Source of the DNA: Deltaproteobacteria bacterium
GTDB taxonomy: Bacteria > Desulfobacterota > Desulfuromonadia > Geobacterales > Pseudopelobacteraceae
DNA: 64,000 nucleotides
NCBI GenBank assembly: GCA_021780495.1
Contig: JAJXYO010000030.1
Coordinates: 1 to 64,000, forward strand
Direction of reading: 5' to 3'
The position numbers were made by a program, and so were the translations under genes. This document shows, piece after piece, positions 18,190 through 26,353 of the stretch. The notes below the pieces were generated by a model. The model was not told where the DNA came from and made no database searches. It was given only the letters and a program-made list of their open reading frames with translations. Every line of letters begins with the position of its first letter. Position 1 is the first letter of the stretch.

Positions 18190-18206
18190 ATGTTACTACG
18201 TAACAT
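18190..18206. promoter_or_regulatory. Dyad symmetric element upstream of the monoheme cytochrome
   Basis: ATGTTAC-TAC-GTAACAT is a perfect 7-3-7 inverted repeat starting 37 bases before the cytochrome start codon. It sits where an operator or activator site would be. It does not match the Fnr or Fur consensus well. The intergenic region 18154-18448 also holds a TGTCATGACA palindrome at about 18291-18300. Confidence 0.4.
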
Positions 18207-18448
18207 GGGAAGGTCAAGCTGGTTTAGTCAGACGTAACAAATAGATCACATGGCAGACGCACTTACTGGATGTATTGTAAGGTCGAACCTGTCATGACAT
18301 GAATAAAATTTTATCTTTATAAGGTGGACACGTATTGAATTATGTACGCCGGTTGTCACAGCTCCGAAAAAAAATGTCCGCTTGACACATCGAACTCAAA
18401 GATAATAACGTACGACCATTGAACTAATTTGATTGGAGTTATACTACC

Positions 18449-19651
18449 ATGGTTAACGACGACAATTTCGACGAAGAAAAAAATGGCGAGAGTTTCGCCG
18501 AGCTGTTTGAACAGAGCGCCAAGCAGGATGCCTGGCTGGAGCCGGGGCAGAAGGTGGCGGCGCGGATATTGAAAGTCAGTGCCGAGTGGATTTTTATCGA
18601 CATCGGCCAGAAGGGCGAGGGGATCGTCGACTGCAAAGAGTTTCTTGACCTGGATGGTCGCGTGACTGTTAAGGATGGAGATATCATCTCCGCCTATTTT
18701 CTTTCATCGAGCCATGGAGAAATGCGTTTTACATCCAAACTCGGCGGTGGCACCTCCGGCAACGCGCAATTGGAAGATGCCTGGCGATCCGGCATTCCGG
18801 TTGAGGGGCAGGTAGAGAAAGAGATTAAGGGTGGCTACGAGATCAGATTGGGGGGTACCGCCCGTGCCTTTTGCCCTTTTTCACAGATCGCTCTGCGTCG
18901 TATAGACAATCCGGAGTCGCTCATCGGCACCCGCCTGGCGTTCCGCATTACGGACTATGCTGAAAATGGCCGCAACATCGTTGTCTCCCGTCGTGCGTTA
19001 CTTGAAGAAGAACAACGCCGGCTCAGGGAGGAGGCCCAAGCAGGCATCAGCGAGGGGATGACGGTCACCGGCACTGTCACTTCGTTGCAGGATTTTGGAG
19101 CCTTTGTCGATATCGGCGGACTGGAAGGTCTGCTTCCGATCTCCGAAATCGGCTGGACCCGGGTGAATGACGTTCGCGAGGCGCTGAGCATTGGCCAACA
19201 GGTGCAGGTGGTGATCAAGATGATCGACCGCGAGAAGGAGCGCATTTCTCTGAGTCTCAAGGATACCTTGGCCGATCCATGGGATCGCGTGCTAGAGAAA
19301 TATCCTGAGGGCTCGTTTCATACCGGTAACGTGTCGCGCCTGGCACCCTTCGGCGCTTTCGTTACTCTGGGGGATGGCATAGATGGTCTGATCCATATTT
19401 CCAAGCTGGGAGCAGGCAAACGTATCAACAATCCGCGCGAGGTTCTTAAGGAAGGTGAGGCTGTCGAGGTCCGGGTTGAAGGTGTCAACCGCGCTGAACG
19501 TCGTATTTCACTGGCCTTGGCTGGTGTGGCCCGTGCTGCCGAAGAAGAAGAGGCAACCCTGGCGGAGTTTCGTCGTCAGGCGGCCGAGTCTCCCAAGGGG
19601 ATGGGAACGTTGGGTGACTTGCTGCAGGCCAGAATGAAAAACAGAAAATAA
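18449..19651 (+). CDS. Four-repeat S1 RNA-binding protein (RpsA-like)
   Basis: A 400-residue protein with four S1 motifs at about 26-95, 112-180, 200-268 and 285-358. The third has the best-preserved consensus (GMTVTGTVTSLQDFGAFVDIGGLEGLLPISEIGW ... ISLSLKD) and the fourth is similar (FGAFVTLGDGIDGLIHISKLG). Ribosomal S1 usually has five or six motifs, so this is more likely an S1-like RNA-binding protein in addition to the main S1. The N-terminus is acidic (DDDNFDEEKNGE-like) and the C-terminus basic. GGAG lies upstream of the ATG. A TTGACA at 18382 may be its -35 box. Confidence 0.82.
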   Translation: MVNDDNFDEEKNGESFAELFEQSAKQDAWLEPGQKVAARILKVSAEWIFIDIGQKGEGIVDCKEFLDLDGRVTVKDGDIISAYFLSSSHGEMRFTSKLGGGTSGNAQLEDAWRSGIPVEGQVEKEIKGGYEIRLGGTARAFCPFSQIALRRIDNPESLIGTRLAFRITDYAENGRNIVVSRRALLEEEQRRLREEAQAGISEGMTVTGTVTSLQDFGAFVDIGGLEGLLPISEIGWTRVNDVREALSIGQQVQVVIKMIDREKERISLSLKDTLADPWDRVLEKYPEGSFHTGNVSRLAPFGAFVTLGDGIDGLIHISKLGAGKRINNPREVLKEGEAVEVRVEGVNRAERRISLALAGVARAAEEEEATLAEFRRQAAESPKGMGTLGDLLQARMKNRK

Positions 19652-19735
19652 CGGTCTTTGATGTTGTCGCATGATGACTATTTGATATACCGATCGCATA
19701 ACTTTCGGGCGATATTGTTTGTTAAGGAGATCTGA

Positions 19736-20242
19736 ATGTCACTACCTGCGTTGCTCTACGATCAATTAGGTACTACTCAAGAGATTCTCGTCAAACAGGT
19801 TCTCAAGGATGTTCAGGAAGTCTTCACCACCATGGTGGGGGTCGAGGATCTGCTTTCTCTGCCCCTGCAGGTGGATCCCAAGACCCATTTTAGCAACTGT
19901 ATTACGGCAATGGTCGGTTTTGCCGGCCTTTACAACGGGTTGCTGAGTCTGCACGTGCCGCAAAAGCTGGCGCTCGTATTCACATCGAGCATGCTTGGAA
20001 TGAAAGTCAGCGAAATTAATGATGATGTCAGCGATGCTTTGGGTGAAATCGCCAATATGATTGCGGGATCATTCAAGCACCACCTATCCAAGGATGGCCA
20101 CGAAGTCAGGCTTTCAACCCCCTCGGTGGTCAGCGGCAAGGAATATATGATCTCATCGGGCGCTCTGGCGAATACCCTTACGTTGCTTTTCGATTCCAAC
20201 GATGAATGGTTCATGATAAGTGTTGTGGTTGAGATGGACTGA
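19736..20242 (+). CDS. CheX-like chemotaxis phosphatase domain protein
   Basis: The 168-residue protein matches the CheC/CheX/FliY phosphatase fold. The central helix DALGEIANMIAGSFK (about 101-115) contains the Glu-x2-Asn pair that forms the active site. It is flanked by LSLHVPQKLALVFTSSMLG and a C-terminal FMISVVVEMD strand. CheX removes phosphate from CheY-type receivers. There is no chemotaxis gene nearby, so it is an orphan and may act on a stand-alone receiver. AAGGAG is upstream, and a terminator follows. Confidence 0.78.
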   Translation: MSLPALLYDQLGTTQEILVKQVLKDVQEVFTTMVGVEDLLSLPLQVDPKTHFSNCITAMVGFAGLYNGLLSLHVPQKLALVFTSSMLGMKVSEINDDVSDALGEIANMIAGSFKHHLSKDGHEVRLSTPSVVSGKEYMISSGALANTLTLLFDSNDEWFMISVVVEMD

Positions 20243-20279
20243 AAAGTTCCACGAAGTACAGGCTTTTGCAACATACCAT

Positions 20280-20318
20280 GTCACTGGTCGCCACTCCTGG
20301 AGGGCAGTGACTTTTTTT
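20280..20318 (+). terminator. Terminator of the CheX-like gene
   Basis: A GTCACTG/CAGTGAC stem (20280-20286 with 20305-20311) enclosing an internal GCC...GGC helix, followed by seven T. Confidence 0.85.
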
Positions 20319-20388
20319 GTACACTAGTTTTAATGAGATTGCAGTCGGCCATCATGCCGAAATACTCTAAACACGAGAAAGAGAACCA

Positions 20389-21282
20389 ATGTTCAACTTG
20401 AAGCCAGAGATCGTTGCCCAGCTTGAGAGAGTACTCAGTTCAGTAGAGATGTTGCTTCCCAAAGCCGTTGCCCCTATCGACTGGGCAGCCTGCCATGCCG
20501 CCAACTGGCGCCGGCATTCGTTTTCCGGATATCTTGAACCGGTCAGGGTGACGGACACCACGACCCTTGCCGAACTGCTCGGCGTCGAGGAACAAAAAGA
20601 AATCATGGTGAGCAACACCCGCCAGTTTCTGGCTGGTTTGCCGGCCAATAATGCCCTGTTGTGGGGTTCGCGTGGCTCGGGTAAATCGTCGTTGGTAAAG
20701 GCCCTGCTCAATGAATTTGGACCAAAGGGTTTGCGTTTCATCCAGGTTGAAAAGGAAGACCTGATCTATCTGTCTGAGATATTTACTGCCGTCGAGAACC
20801 AGCCCTATCGTTTTATCCTGTTGTGTGACGACCTGACCTTCGAGGTCGGGGAGTTGAGCTACAAGATGCTCAAAAGCGCTCTGGACGGTTCGGTCTACTC
20901 AGCACCGGAGAATGTATTGATCTATGTGACCTCCAATCGACGACATCTGCTGCCTGAATATGACAGCGATAACATTGGAGGGAAATTTGTCAGGGGAGAG
21001 TTGCAGCAGAGTGAGGCGATGGAGGAAAAAGTGTCGTTATCCGACCGCTTCGGCATCTGGGTGGCATTTTACGCCTTCTCGCAGGATCGCTATCTGGATG
21101 CGGTGCGGCTTTCGGTCGAGCGCGAAGCACGTCAACGTCAGCTGTCGATTCCCTGGACCAAGGAACTGGAGCGGGATGCGATTCAATGGTCCCATGATAA
21201 AAGTAAACGCTGTGGTCGTACTGCTTTCCAGTTTGCCAAACACTGGGTGGGGCGCTATCTGCTGACTGCACAAAAGGCTTGA
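20389..21282 (+). CDS. DUF815 family AAA-like ATPase
   Basis: The 297-residue protein has a P-loop GSRGSGKSS (93-101), a Walker B-like RFILLCDDLTFE (141-152), a sensor stretch VLIYVTSNRRHLLPE, and a C-terminal region with SDRFGIWVAFYAFSQDRYLDAV. This order is the DUF815 pattern. Members are widespread single-copy ATPases of unsettled function. The gene stands alone between terminators. GAGAAAGAG precedes the ATG. Confidence 0.82.
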   Translation: MFNLKPEIVAQLERVLSSVEMLLPKAVAPIDWAACHAANWRRHSFSGYLEPVRVTDTTTLAELLGVEEQKEIMVSNTRQFLAGLPANNALLWGSRGSGKSSLVKALLNEFGPKGLRFIQVEKEDLIYLSEIFTAVENQPYRFILLCDDLTFEVGELSYKMLKSALDGSVYSAPENVLIYVTSNRRHLLPEYDSDNIGGKFVRGELQQSEAMEEKVSLSDRFGIWVAFYAFSQDRYLDAVRLSVEREARQRQLSIPWTKELERDAIQWSHDKSKRCGRTAFQFAKHWVGRYLLTAQKA

Positions 21283-21330
21283 GCCGGATGCTGTTTTTAA
21301 CGGTCTCCTGTTTACTCCTGTTTCCGCGTT

Positions 21331-21370
21331 AATAAAGCCGCTACTTCGATTGCTGGTAGCGGCTTTATTA
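21331..21370. terminator. Bidirectional terminator between DUF815 and porin-like genes
   Basis: AATAAAGCCGCTAC with its complement GTAGCGGCTTTATT (about 21331-21344 and 21356-21369) and an 11-nt loop, between convergent genes. Confidence 0.8.
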
Positions 21371-21385
21371 GGGGGGGACGTCGCT

Positions 21386-22054
21386 TTAGAACTTGAACTT
21401 AAAGCCAACCATGACGTTGTGGCTTTCGAGCCGCAAATTGCTCGTAATGAAATCGCCATCAAGTTTTGCCCTGTCTGTGATGAAATAGCGATAGCCAACA
21501 TCCAGTGAACAACGTCTGTTAATCGCTATATCCATCCCGGCACCGACCTGGGATGCAAAGACGGTATCGCTGCTGTCATCGTATAAAAACAGTTTTCCAG
21601 AATTGTCGAAAGCGGTGGTGTCGCTCAGGTGCAGGGTGGCAACCCCTATTCCGCCACCCACATACGGTGTTATGCGGGAAGCGTTATGCAGATCAAGGAA
21701 GGCGTTGAACATGGTTGCAAAGGCGCCCAGATTGCCGTCGACGCTACGGTAACGGAAACCGGATGAATCAGTGGCCGTATCTATGGGGGCGTCCCGGTAG
21801 GAGAGCTCGCCCTCCAACCGCAGGAAACCGAAATCATAGCCTGCCGTACCACCGACATAGATGCCGGGGTCAAACGTGACCCGATCGTCGAATGGGTTGT
21901 TGGCTGAGTCGAATCCCGATACGTTTTGATCCCGTGCGACACTGGTACCCATAAAAACGGAAATATAGGGGCCCGGACGACCGGCAGCGGCTACGCTCAG
22001 TGAGGGTATTGAGCAGGTGACGAGGGTGGCAAGGGCGATCAGATACGTTTTCAT
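21386..22054 (-). CDS. Outer-membrane beta-barrel protein (OmpA/Opa-like porin family)
   Basis: The 222-residue protein has a signal peptide (MKTYLIALATLVTCSIPSLSVAAA). Eight-strand-barrel features follow: GGTAGYDFGFLRLEGELSYRD, ITPYVGGGIGVATLHL, GAGMDIAINRRCSLDVGYRYF and a C-terminal aromatic VGFKFKF. It is probably a small surface barrel of unknown ligand. The ATG at 22054 is preceded by GGAGG; the longer frame upstream lacks a ribosome binding site. Confidence 0.78.
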   Translation of the reverse strand: MKTYLIALATLVTCSIPSLSVAAAGRPGPYISVFMGTSVARDQNVSGFDSANNPFDDRVTFDPGIYVGGTAGYDFGFLRLEGELSYRDAPIDTATDSSGFRYRSVDGNLGAFATMFNAFLDLHNASRITPYVGGGIGVATLHLSDTTAFDNSGKLFLYDDSSDTVFASQVGAGMDIAINRRCSLDVGYRYFITDRAKLDGDFITSNLRLESHNVMVGFKFKF

Positions 22055-22134
22055 AATGAACCTCCGCATGTGAGAAGAATTTACCGGTGCTGCCATCATG
22101 TCTGATGTTCAACACAATTCGTTATATGCAAGAA

Positions 22135-22162
22135 AGTATACCAGCAAATGCGGCAACATCAA
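22135..22162 (-). promoter_or_regulatory. Candidate promoter of the porin-like gene
   Basis: On the minus strand TTGATG (22157-22162) and TATACT (22135-22140) are 16 bases apart, about 80 bases upstream of the start codon. Confidence 0.35.
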
Positions 22163-22270
22163 ATATTACACGGTATATTTTATCGCAAGTTGGCTGACAT
22201 TTTTTCTCCGCTGTGCTATGAGAATATGTGCTGTAGGACAGAATACAAATAATAGAAGGAGGATACACGA

Positions 22271-22726
22271 ATGCACATCAGAAAAAGCCTGGTGGTAGTG
22301 GCTGTATTGACAGCAATAGGCAGTGTTTCGGCAATGGCTGCGCCGGAAAAAGCCGTAGCCAAGCATAAGGTAGCTGCCTCAAAGATTGTAACTACCGCCT
22401 CGGGTCTGAAGTACATCGATGTCAAGATTGGCAGCGGTGCGTCGCCGGTCAGGGGTAAGCAGGTCAAGGTTCATTACACCGGAACCTTGGAGAACGGCAA
22501 GACGTTCGACAGCTCGGTAGGAAGAGCGCCCTTTTCCTTCGTTATCGGGGTGGGGCAGGTTATTGCAGGTTGGGATGAGGGCGTTATGGGCATGAAGGTT
22601 GGTGGCAAACGCAAGCTGATCATTCCTGCAAAGCTTGGCTATGGCGCGTCAGGTGCGGGTGGTGGGTTGATTCCGCCGAATGCAACGCTCCTCTTTGATG
22701 TAGAATTGCTGGATGTAGCGAAATAA
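22271..22726 (+). CDS. Exported FKBP-type peptidyl-prolyl cis-trans isomerase
   Basis: The 151-residue protein has a signal peptide (LVVVAVLTAIGSVSAMA, cleavage near residue 23), a short linker and one FKBP domain. The domain carries VKVHYTGTLENGKTFDSS, FVIGVGQVIAGWDEGVMGMKVGGKR and the terminal LLFDVELL. It assists prolyl isomerisation of exported proteins. AGAAGGAGG is upstream, and a terminator follows. Confidence 0.92.
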   Translation: MHIRKSLVVVAVLTAIGSVSAMAAPEKAVAKHKVAASKIVTTASGLKYIDVKIGSGASPVRGKQVKVHYTGTLENGKTFDSSVGRAPFSFVIGVGQVIAGWDEGVMGMKVGGKRKLIIPAKLGYGASGAGGGLIPPNATLLFDVELLDVAK

Positions 22727-22751
22727 GAAGTCAGCGAAACCTTCTGACAAT

Positions 22752-22789
22752 AAAACGGGAAAAAGCCGTATGGCCTTTTCCCGTTTTTA
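22752..22789 (+). terminator. Terminator of the FKBP gene
   Basis: AAAACGGGAAAA pairs with TTTTCCCGTTTT around a short GCCGTATGGC core, followed by TATTTATT. It is near-symmetric and probably also stops transcription of the facing pyrophosphatase gene. Confidence 0.82.
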
Positions 22790-22815
22790 TTTATTCAGAT
22801 GGTGAGTCCTAAAGG

Positions 22816-24462
22816 CTAGAGCGCTCCCAGAACCTTGAGCAGATGTGGTATCATCTGTTTCTTGCGCGACATGACCCCCTTCAGTTCGTAGAGGTGCGGC
22901 TCCAGTTGGGTGTACCCCATGACGTGGGCCAATTCATTTTTTCCTTCCACCAGGAAGAGCGATGTCTCAGAGTAGATGTCGGTCACCATCAACCCTGCCA
23001 GCGCCAGCCGGTCCTGTTCTTTGACCCTCTTCAGCGCTTCACGCAGACTCTCCTTGATTTCGTAAAATTCGTCGAATCCGACCACCTCAACCTGGCCGAC
23101 CCCGAAGAGTGTCTCCGCAGCATTGAATTGCTTAAAGTCGGACCGGACAGCCTTTTCCGGCGAGCCATAGGCGCTGAAACCGCTGCAGGATGAAAATATC
23201 TCCGCGCCGAAGGTGGCATGGTCCAGTCCAGATCTGTTTTCCAGCCAGGCAACAATTTCCCTGTCGCGAATGGTCGTTGTCGGGGATTTGAGAATGACGG
23301 TGTCGGAGAGGATACCGGACAGAAGCAGTGCGGCAATCTTTTGTTCAGGTTCTATGCCGCGTTCACGATACAAGCTTGCGACCAGTGTGCAGGTGCTGCC
23401 GACCGGAGCGGCCATGAAGGTGATCGGTTGATCGGTGGGCGGATTGCCGAGTTTGTGGTGGTCGATGACTTCAAGGATATCAACGGATTCTGCCCCCGGG
23501 ACCGCCTGACTCAATTCATTGTGATCCATCAGAATCAGTGCATACGGGATCGGGGCCAGCAGAGACGACTTGGTCGCTATCCCGGCGATACTGCCATCTT
23601 CTTCCACCGCAATGACCGCCGGTTCTCCTGAATGGAGCAGCTTCAGCCGCAGGTGTTCAAGCGGTTCAGATACGCCGACTTTTTCGAACTTTGGATCTAT
23701 GAAGCAAGAAAGCGGGGTGGAAAGCCGTGCCAGCCATGCGGCGGTCGCCGTATCGTGGGTGGTGGAGATGATGGTGGTGCCTGTTAAGCGGGCTGCGGCC
23801 AGTAGGTTGTCGTTGACGGAGAACCCGCCGGTGATGACCAGAATCCGCACGCCCTTATCAATGGCGGCCTGCTGGATAGAGGGGCGGTCGCCGGTCATGA
23901 CCAGAAGCGTTGCCGGATCATACCTTTCGATTCGCTTGGAGAATGAGTCTTCAATCATGGCCCCTATGAAGAGGTGCAGGTGTTCCACATTGTCGGCTGG
24001 CTTCCCGGTCAGAAAGACACCACCCAGGCACTCTGCCAGGGAGCGTTGCGAGGTGTCCACGCCTCGCTTTCGATCGGTGCCGGCGACCAGGTATTTCTCT
24101 GAAAGCTTGAGCAGGGAGACGAGACCGAGGGGGATCATATCCTGGTCCACCACAGGCAGTACCCGAATGGTGTGCTTGTGGAACAGTTCCAGCACCTCCT
24201 TGAGCGGCATGGCGGCAGAGGCGGTGACCGGCAGCCGTTTGAGAATATCCCGAACCTTGGGGTGAACATCCGCCAAATGCTGCGGCGTCTCAATGCATAG
24301 TCGATCAAGGATGTAGCGGGTCTGGGGATTCGGTTCTCCGGCCATGGCCGCATGGACATTGGACCGGCCCTGCAGTTTCTTCAGTTCTGCATACGCAATC
24401 GCTGAAGCTATTGAATCGGTATCGGGATTCTTGTGCCCGATGATATAAATTTTCCTGTTCAT
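22816..24462 (-). CDS. Manganese-dependent inorganic pyrophosphatase with CBS and DRTGG domains
   Basis: The 548-residue DHH-family pyrophosphatase (class II) begins GHKNPDTDSIASAIAY (9-24). A CBS motif follows (RDILKRLPVTASAAMPLKEVL, about 68-130), then a DRTGG domain (about 160-250), a second CBS (EPLEHLRLKLLHSGEPAVIAV, about 255-310), the DHH signature EVIDHHKLGNPP, and the C-terminal DHHA2 domain. Such enzymes hydrolyse pyrophosphate and are controlled by adenine nucleotides, and diadenosine polyphosphates, bound to the CBS pair. The start at MNRKIYIIG matches the family. Confidence 0.9.
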   Translation of the reverse strand: MNRKIYIIGHKNPDTDSIASAIAYAELKKLQGRSNVHAAMAGEPNPQTRYILDRLCIETPQHLADVHPKVRDILKRLPVTASAAMPLKEVLELFHKHTIRVLPVVDQDMIPLGLVSLLKLSEKYLVAGTDRKRGVDTSQRSLAECLGGVFLTGKPADNVEHLHLFIGAMIEDSFSKRIERYDPATLLVMTGDRPSIQQAAIDKGVRILVITGGFSVNDNLLAAARLTGTTIISTTHDTATAAWLARLSTPLSCFIDPKFEKVGVSEPLEHLRLKLLHSGEPAVIAVEEDGSIAGIATKSSLLAPIPYALILMDHNELSQAVPGAESVDILEVIDHHKLGNPPTDQPITFMAAPVGSTCTLVASLYRERGIEPEQKIAALLLSGILSDTVILKSPTTTIRDREIVAWLENRSGLDHATFGAEIFSSCSGFSAYGSPEKAVRSDFKQFNAAETLFGVGQVEVVGFDEFYEIKESLREALKRVKEQDRLALAGLMVTDIYSETSLFLVEGKNELAHVMGYTQLEPHLYELKGVMSRKKQMIPHLLKVLGAL

Positions 24463-24528
24463 GACTGCTCCGAATGTAATGAAGTGACGGAAAGTATAGT
24501 GACGGCTTGACAAGAAGTCAAACAGACA

Positions 24529-24558
24529 CAAAAAAGGACCGGCGCATTGCCGGTCCTT
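24529..24558 (-). terminator. Terminator of the DEAD-box helicase gene
   Basis: AAGGACCGGC with GCCGGTCCTT around a GCATT loop, followed on the minus strand by six T, 30 bases beyond the helicase stop codon. Confidence 0.87.
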
Positions 24559-24587
24559 GCTGAAAATCTATACCACACTTGTGTTGC

Positions 24588-25928
24588 TTAACGTGCCCGT
24601 GGTGCCCGCTGTGGATGTCGTGCCGCCGGAGCAGATGAGGGTTGGGCGGGCTTTCCGGCCTGTGATTGCGGTCTGCCCGTCGAGGGTGATTTTGGTGCGC
24701 CCGGTCTTCCTGGAGTCGCATGTGTCGCATCTCTTTTTGCCGGTTTTTTGTGGTTTTGTGGTGGCCGAGGCGGACGGGCGAATTCACTGTCCTTGTGGGG
24801 AGCAGGAACGCTGTAATCGAAGCCTTCGATCGTACGCCGTTCAATCTGGGCGTTCAGCCTCTTCTCGATAGTCCGCACCATACCCGTATCCTCTGATGTC
24901 ACCAGGGTAAAGGCATCGCCGCTACGCGCCGCCCGGCCGGTTCGTCCGATGCGATGAATATAGGCCTCAGGGGTGTCGGGGATATCGTAGTTAACCACGT
25001 GTGAAACCTGGGAGACGTCGATGCCCCGGGCAGCTATGTCGGTTGCTACCAGAATCTGATAACTACCGTCTCTGAATCCATCCAGGGCTGCCTGGCGGCG
25101 GTTCTGGGAAAGGTTGCCCTGCAGCGAGGCCGCCGTGTACCCGGCTTTTTCCAGCTGTTCCCCCAGTCGTTTGGCGCGGTGTTTGGTGCGGGTGAAGATC
25201 AACACTGATTCGGTATCGGTGTGACACAGCAGTTCAAGCAACAGTGCGGTTTTAAGGTGCTGTTCAACCGGATATATGGCGTGGGACACGGTGACTGGCG
25301 GAGCGGTGTTGCCGACCTGAATCGTCACCGGTTTTGACAGGATATCGCTGGCCAGCCGGCGGATATCATCCGGCATGGTGGCTGAGAACAACAGCGACTG
25401 ACGCTTTTCGGGGATATGTTTGAGGATCTTCCGAATGTCCGGCAGAAACCCCATGTCGAACATCTGGTCGGCCTCGTCCAGCACCAGTACTTCCAGGCGA
25501 GAAAGGTTGATGGTGCCCTGTCCGATGTGGTCGAGCAGACGTCCGGGGCAAGCCACCACGATATCCACTCCCTGCTTGAGTTTATCTATCTGCGGATTGA
25601 CTGCCACACCACCGTAAATCGTAATGCTTTTCAGGCGGGTCTGTTTTCCCAGCAGGTTGATGGCCTCGTTGATCTGCTCTGCCAGTTCACGGGTCGGGGC
25701 AACTATCAGGGCGCGTACTTTGCCCCGCTCGCCATTCATCAGGCGATGCAGGATCGGTAGTGCGAATGCTGCGGTTTTCCCTGTGCCGGTCTGGGCCAGC
25801 CCCATAACGTCCAAGCCCTGCATGACAGGAGGAATACCCTGGTCCTGTATTGGCGTCGGTGTGATGTAGCCGGCGGCAGTTATGCCCGCGGCTACCTGAG
25901 GGTGAAAATTGAAATCGGTAAAATTCAT
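24588..25928 (-). CDS. DEAD-box ATP-dependent RNA helicase (RhlE-like)
   Basis: The 446-residue protein has every DEAD-box motif: Q motif PTPIQ (24-28), Walker A AQTGTGKT (45-52), PTRELAEQ (79-86), ACPGR (127-131), DEAD (152-155), SAT, and the C-terminal ARGIDVSQVSHVVNYD and HRIGRTGRAARSG. A Pro/Arg/Lys-rich tail of about 70 residues follows, as in RhlE-type helicases acting on ribosome assembly or mRNA decay. The upstream leader (to about 26094) contains an intrinsic terminator and a dyad, suggesting control by attenuation. AGAAGGAG precedes the ATG. Confidence 0.93.
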   Translation of the reverse strand: MNFTDFNFHPQVAAGITAAGYITPTPIQDQGIPPVMQGLDVMGLAQTGTGKTAAFALPILHRLMNGERGKVRALIVAPTRELAEQINEAINLLGKQTRLKSITIYGGVAVNPQIDKLKQGVDIVVACPGRLLDHIGQGTINLSRLEVLVLDEADQMFDMGFLPDIRKILKHIPEKRQSLLFSATMPDDIRRLASDILSKPVTIQVGNTAPPVTVSHAIYPVEQHLKTALLLELLCHTDTESVLIFTRTKHRAKRLGEQLEKAGYTAASLQGNLSQNRRQAALDGFRDGSYQILVATDIAARGIDVSQVSHVVNYDIPDTPEAYIHRIGRTGRAARSGDAFTLVTSEDTGMVRTIEKRLNAQIERRTIEGFDYSVPAPHKDSEFARPPRPPQNHKKPAKRDATHATPGRPGAPKSPSTGRPQSQAGKPAQPSSAPAARHPQRAPRAR

Positions 25929-26029
25929 GAAACTCCTTCTGTGTAGTGAGATAGGAGCATCTTCTGCGTGGTTATGGCAGAATTAACTCCGTTAGCTCGC
26001 TTATCCTGTTTATCAGGGCGGGGTGAATG

Positions 26030-26059
26030 AAAAAAAGCCCCAGAGTAATTCCGGGGCTT
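26030..26059 (-). terminator. Intrinsic terminator inside the DEAD-box helicase leader
   Basis: AAGCCCC (26035-26041) pairs with GGGGCTT (26053-26059) around an 11-nt loop. On the minus strand it is followed by seven T. It lies about 100 bases upstream of the helicase start and about 35 bases after the predicted transcription start. It may act as an attenuator or define the 3' end of a roughly 65-nt small RNA. Confidence 0.65.
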
Positions 26060-26089
26060 ACGGTGACGTTGTTTTCCGGTACAAGCAAT

Positions 26090-26130
26090 TTACTGTGGTT
26101 ACAGTAACAGTTTCTCTCTTTGCATGTCAA
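26090..26130 (-). promoter_or_regulatory. Promoter of the DEAD-box leader with overlapping dyad
   Basis: On the minus strand TTGACA (26125-26130) and TACTGT (26101-26106) are 18 bases apart. A perfect 18-bp dyad, TTACTGT-GGTT-ACAGTAA (26090-26107), covers the -10 box and predicted start and is a candidate operator. Between this point and the fur promoter (26131-26297) I see no gene. Confidence 0.45.
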
Positions 26131-26297
26131 GAGGTTACGGTTACTTATCGAATTGCGGTAATCGAGTTGACGGCGTATGTCATGGGCGGTGTCATACGCC
26201 GTTGCCCTGAGGCCGGCATGAATTACCTACAGGCGTTATGATCTTCTGGCCGCCATCACCCCATATGTATCGGCAGATCATTGTGCGAATTAATCTG

Positions 26298-26334
26298 TTG
26301 ACAATGTGCCAGGGTGTGATTATATTGAAAATCA
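26298..26334 (+). promoter_or_regulatory. fur promoter with overlapping Fur-box-like dyad
   Basis: TTGACA (26298-26303) and TATATT (26321-26326) are 17 bases apart. TGATT (26317-26321) and AATCA (26330-26334) form an inverted repeat over the -10 box resembling half a Fur box, consistent with autoregulation. Confidence 0.5.
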
Positions 26335-26353
26335 AATTCAACAAGGCGGGTGC

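Noticed and set aside
18154-18448. Possible GEMM-type cyclic-dinucleotide riboswitch before the monoheme cytochrome
   Set aside because: No conserved GEMM core was found in this leader.
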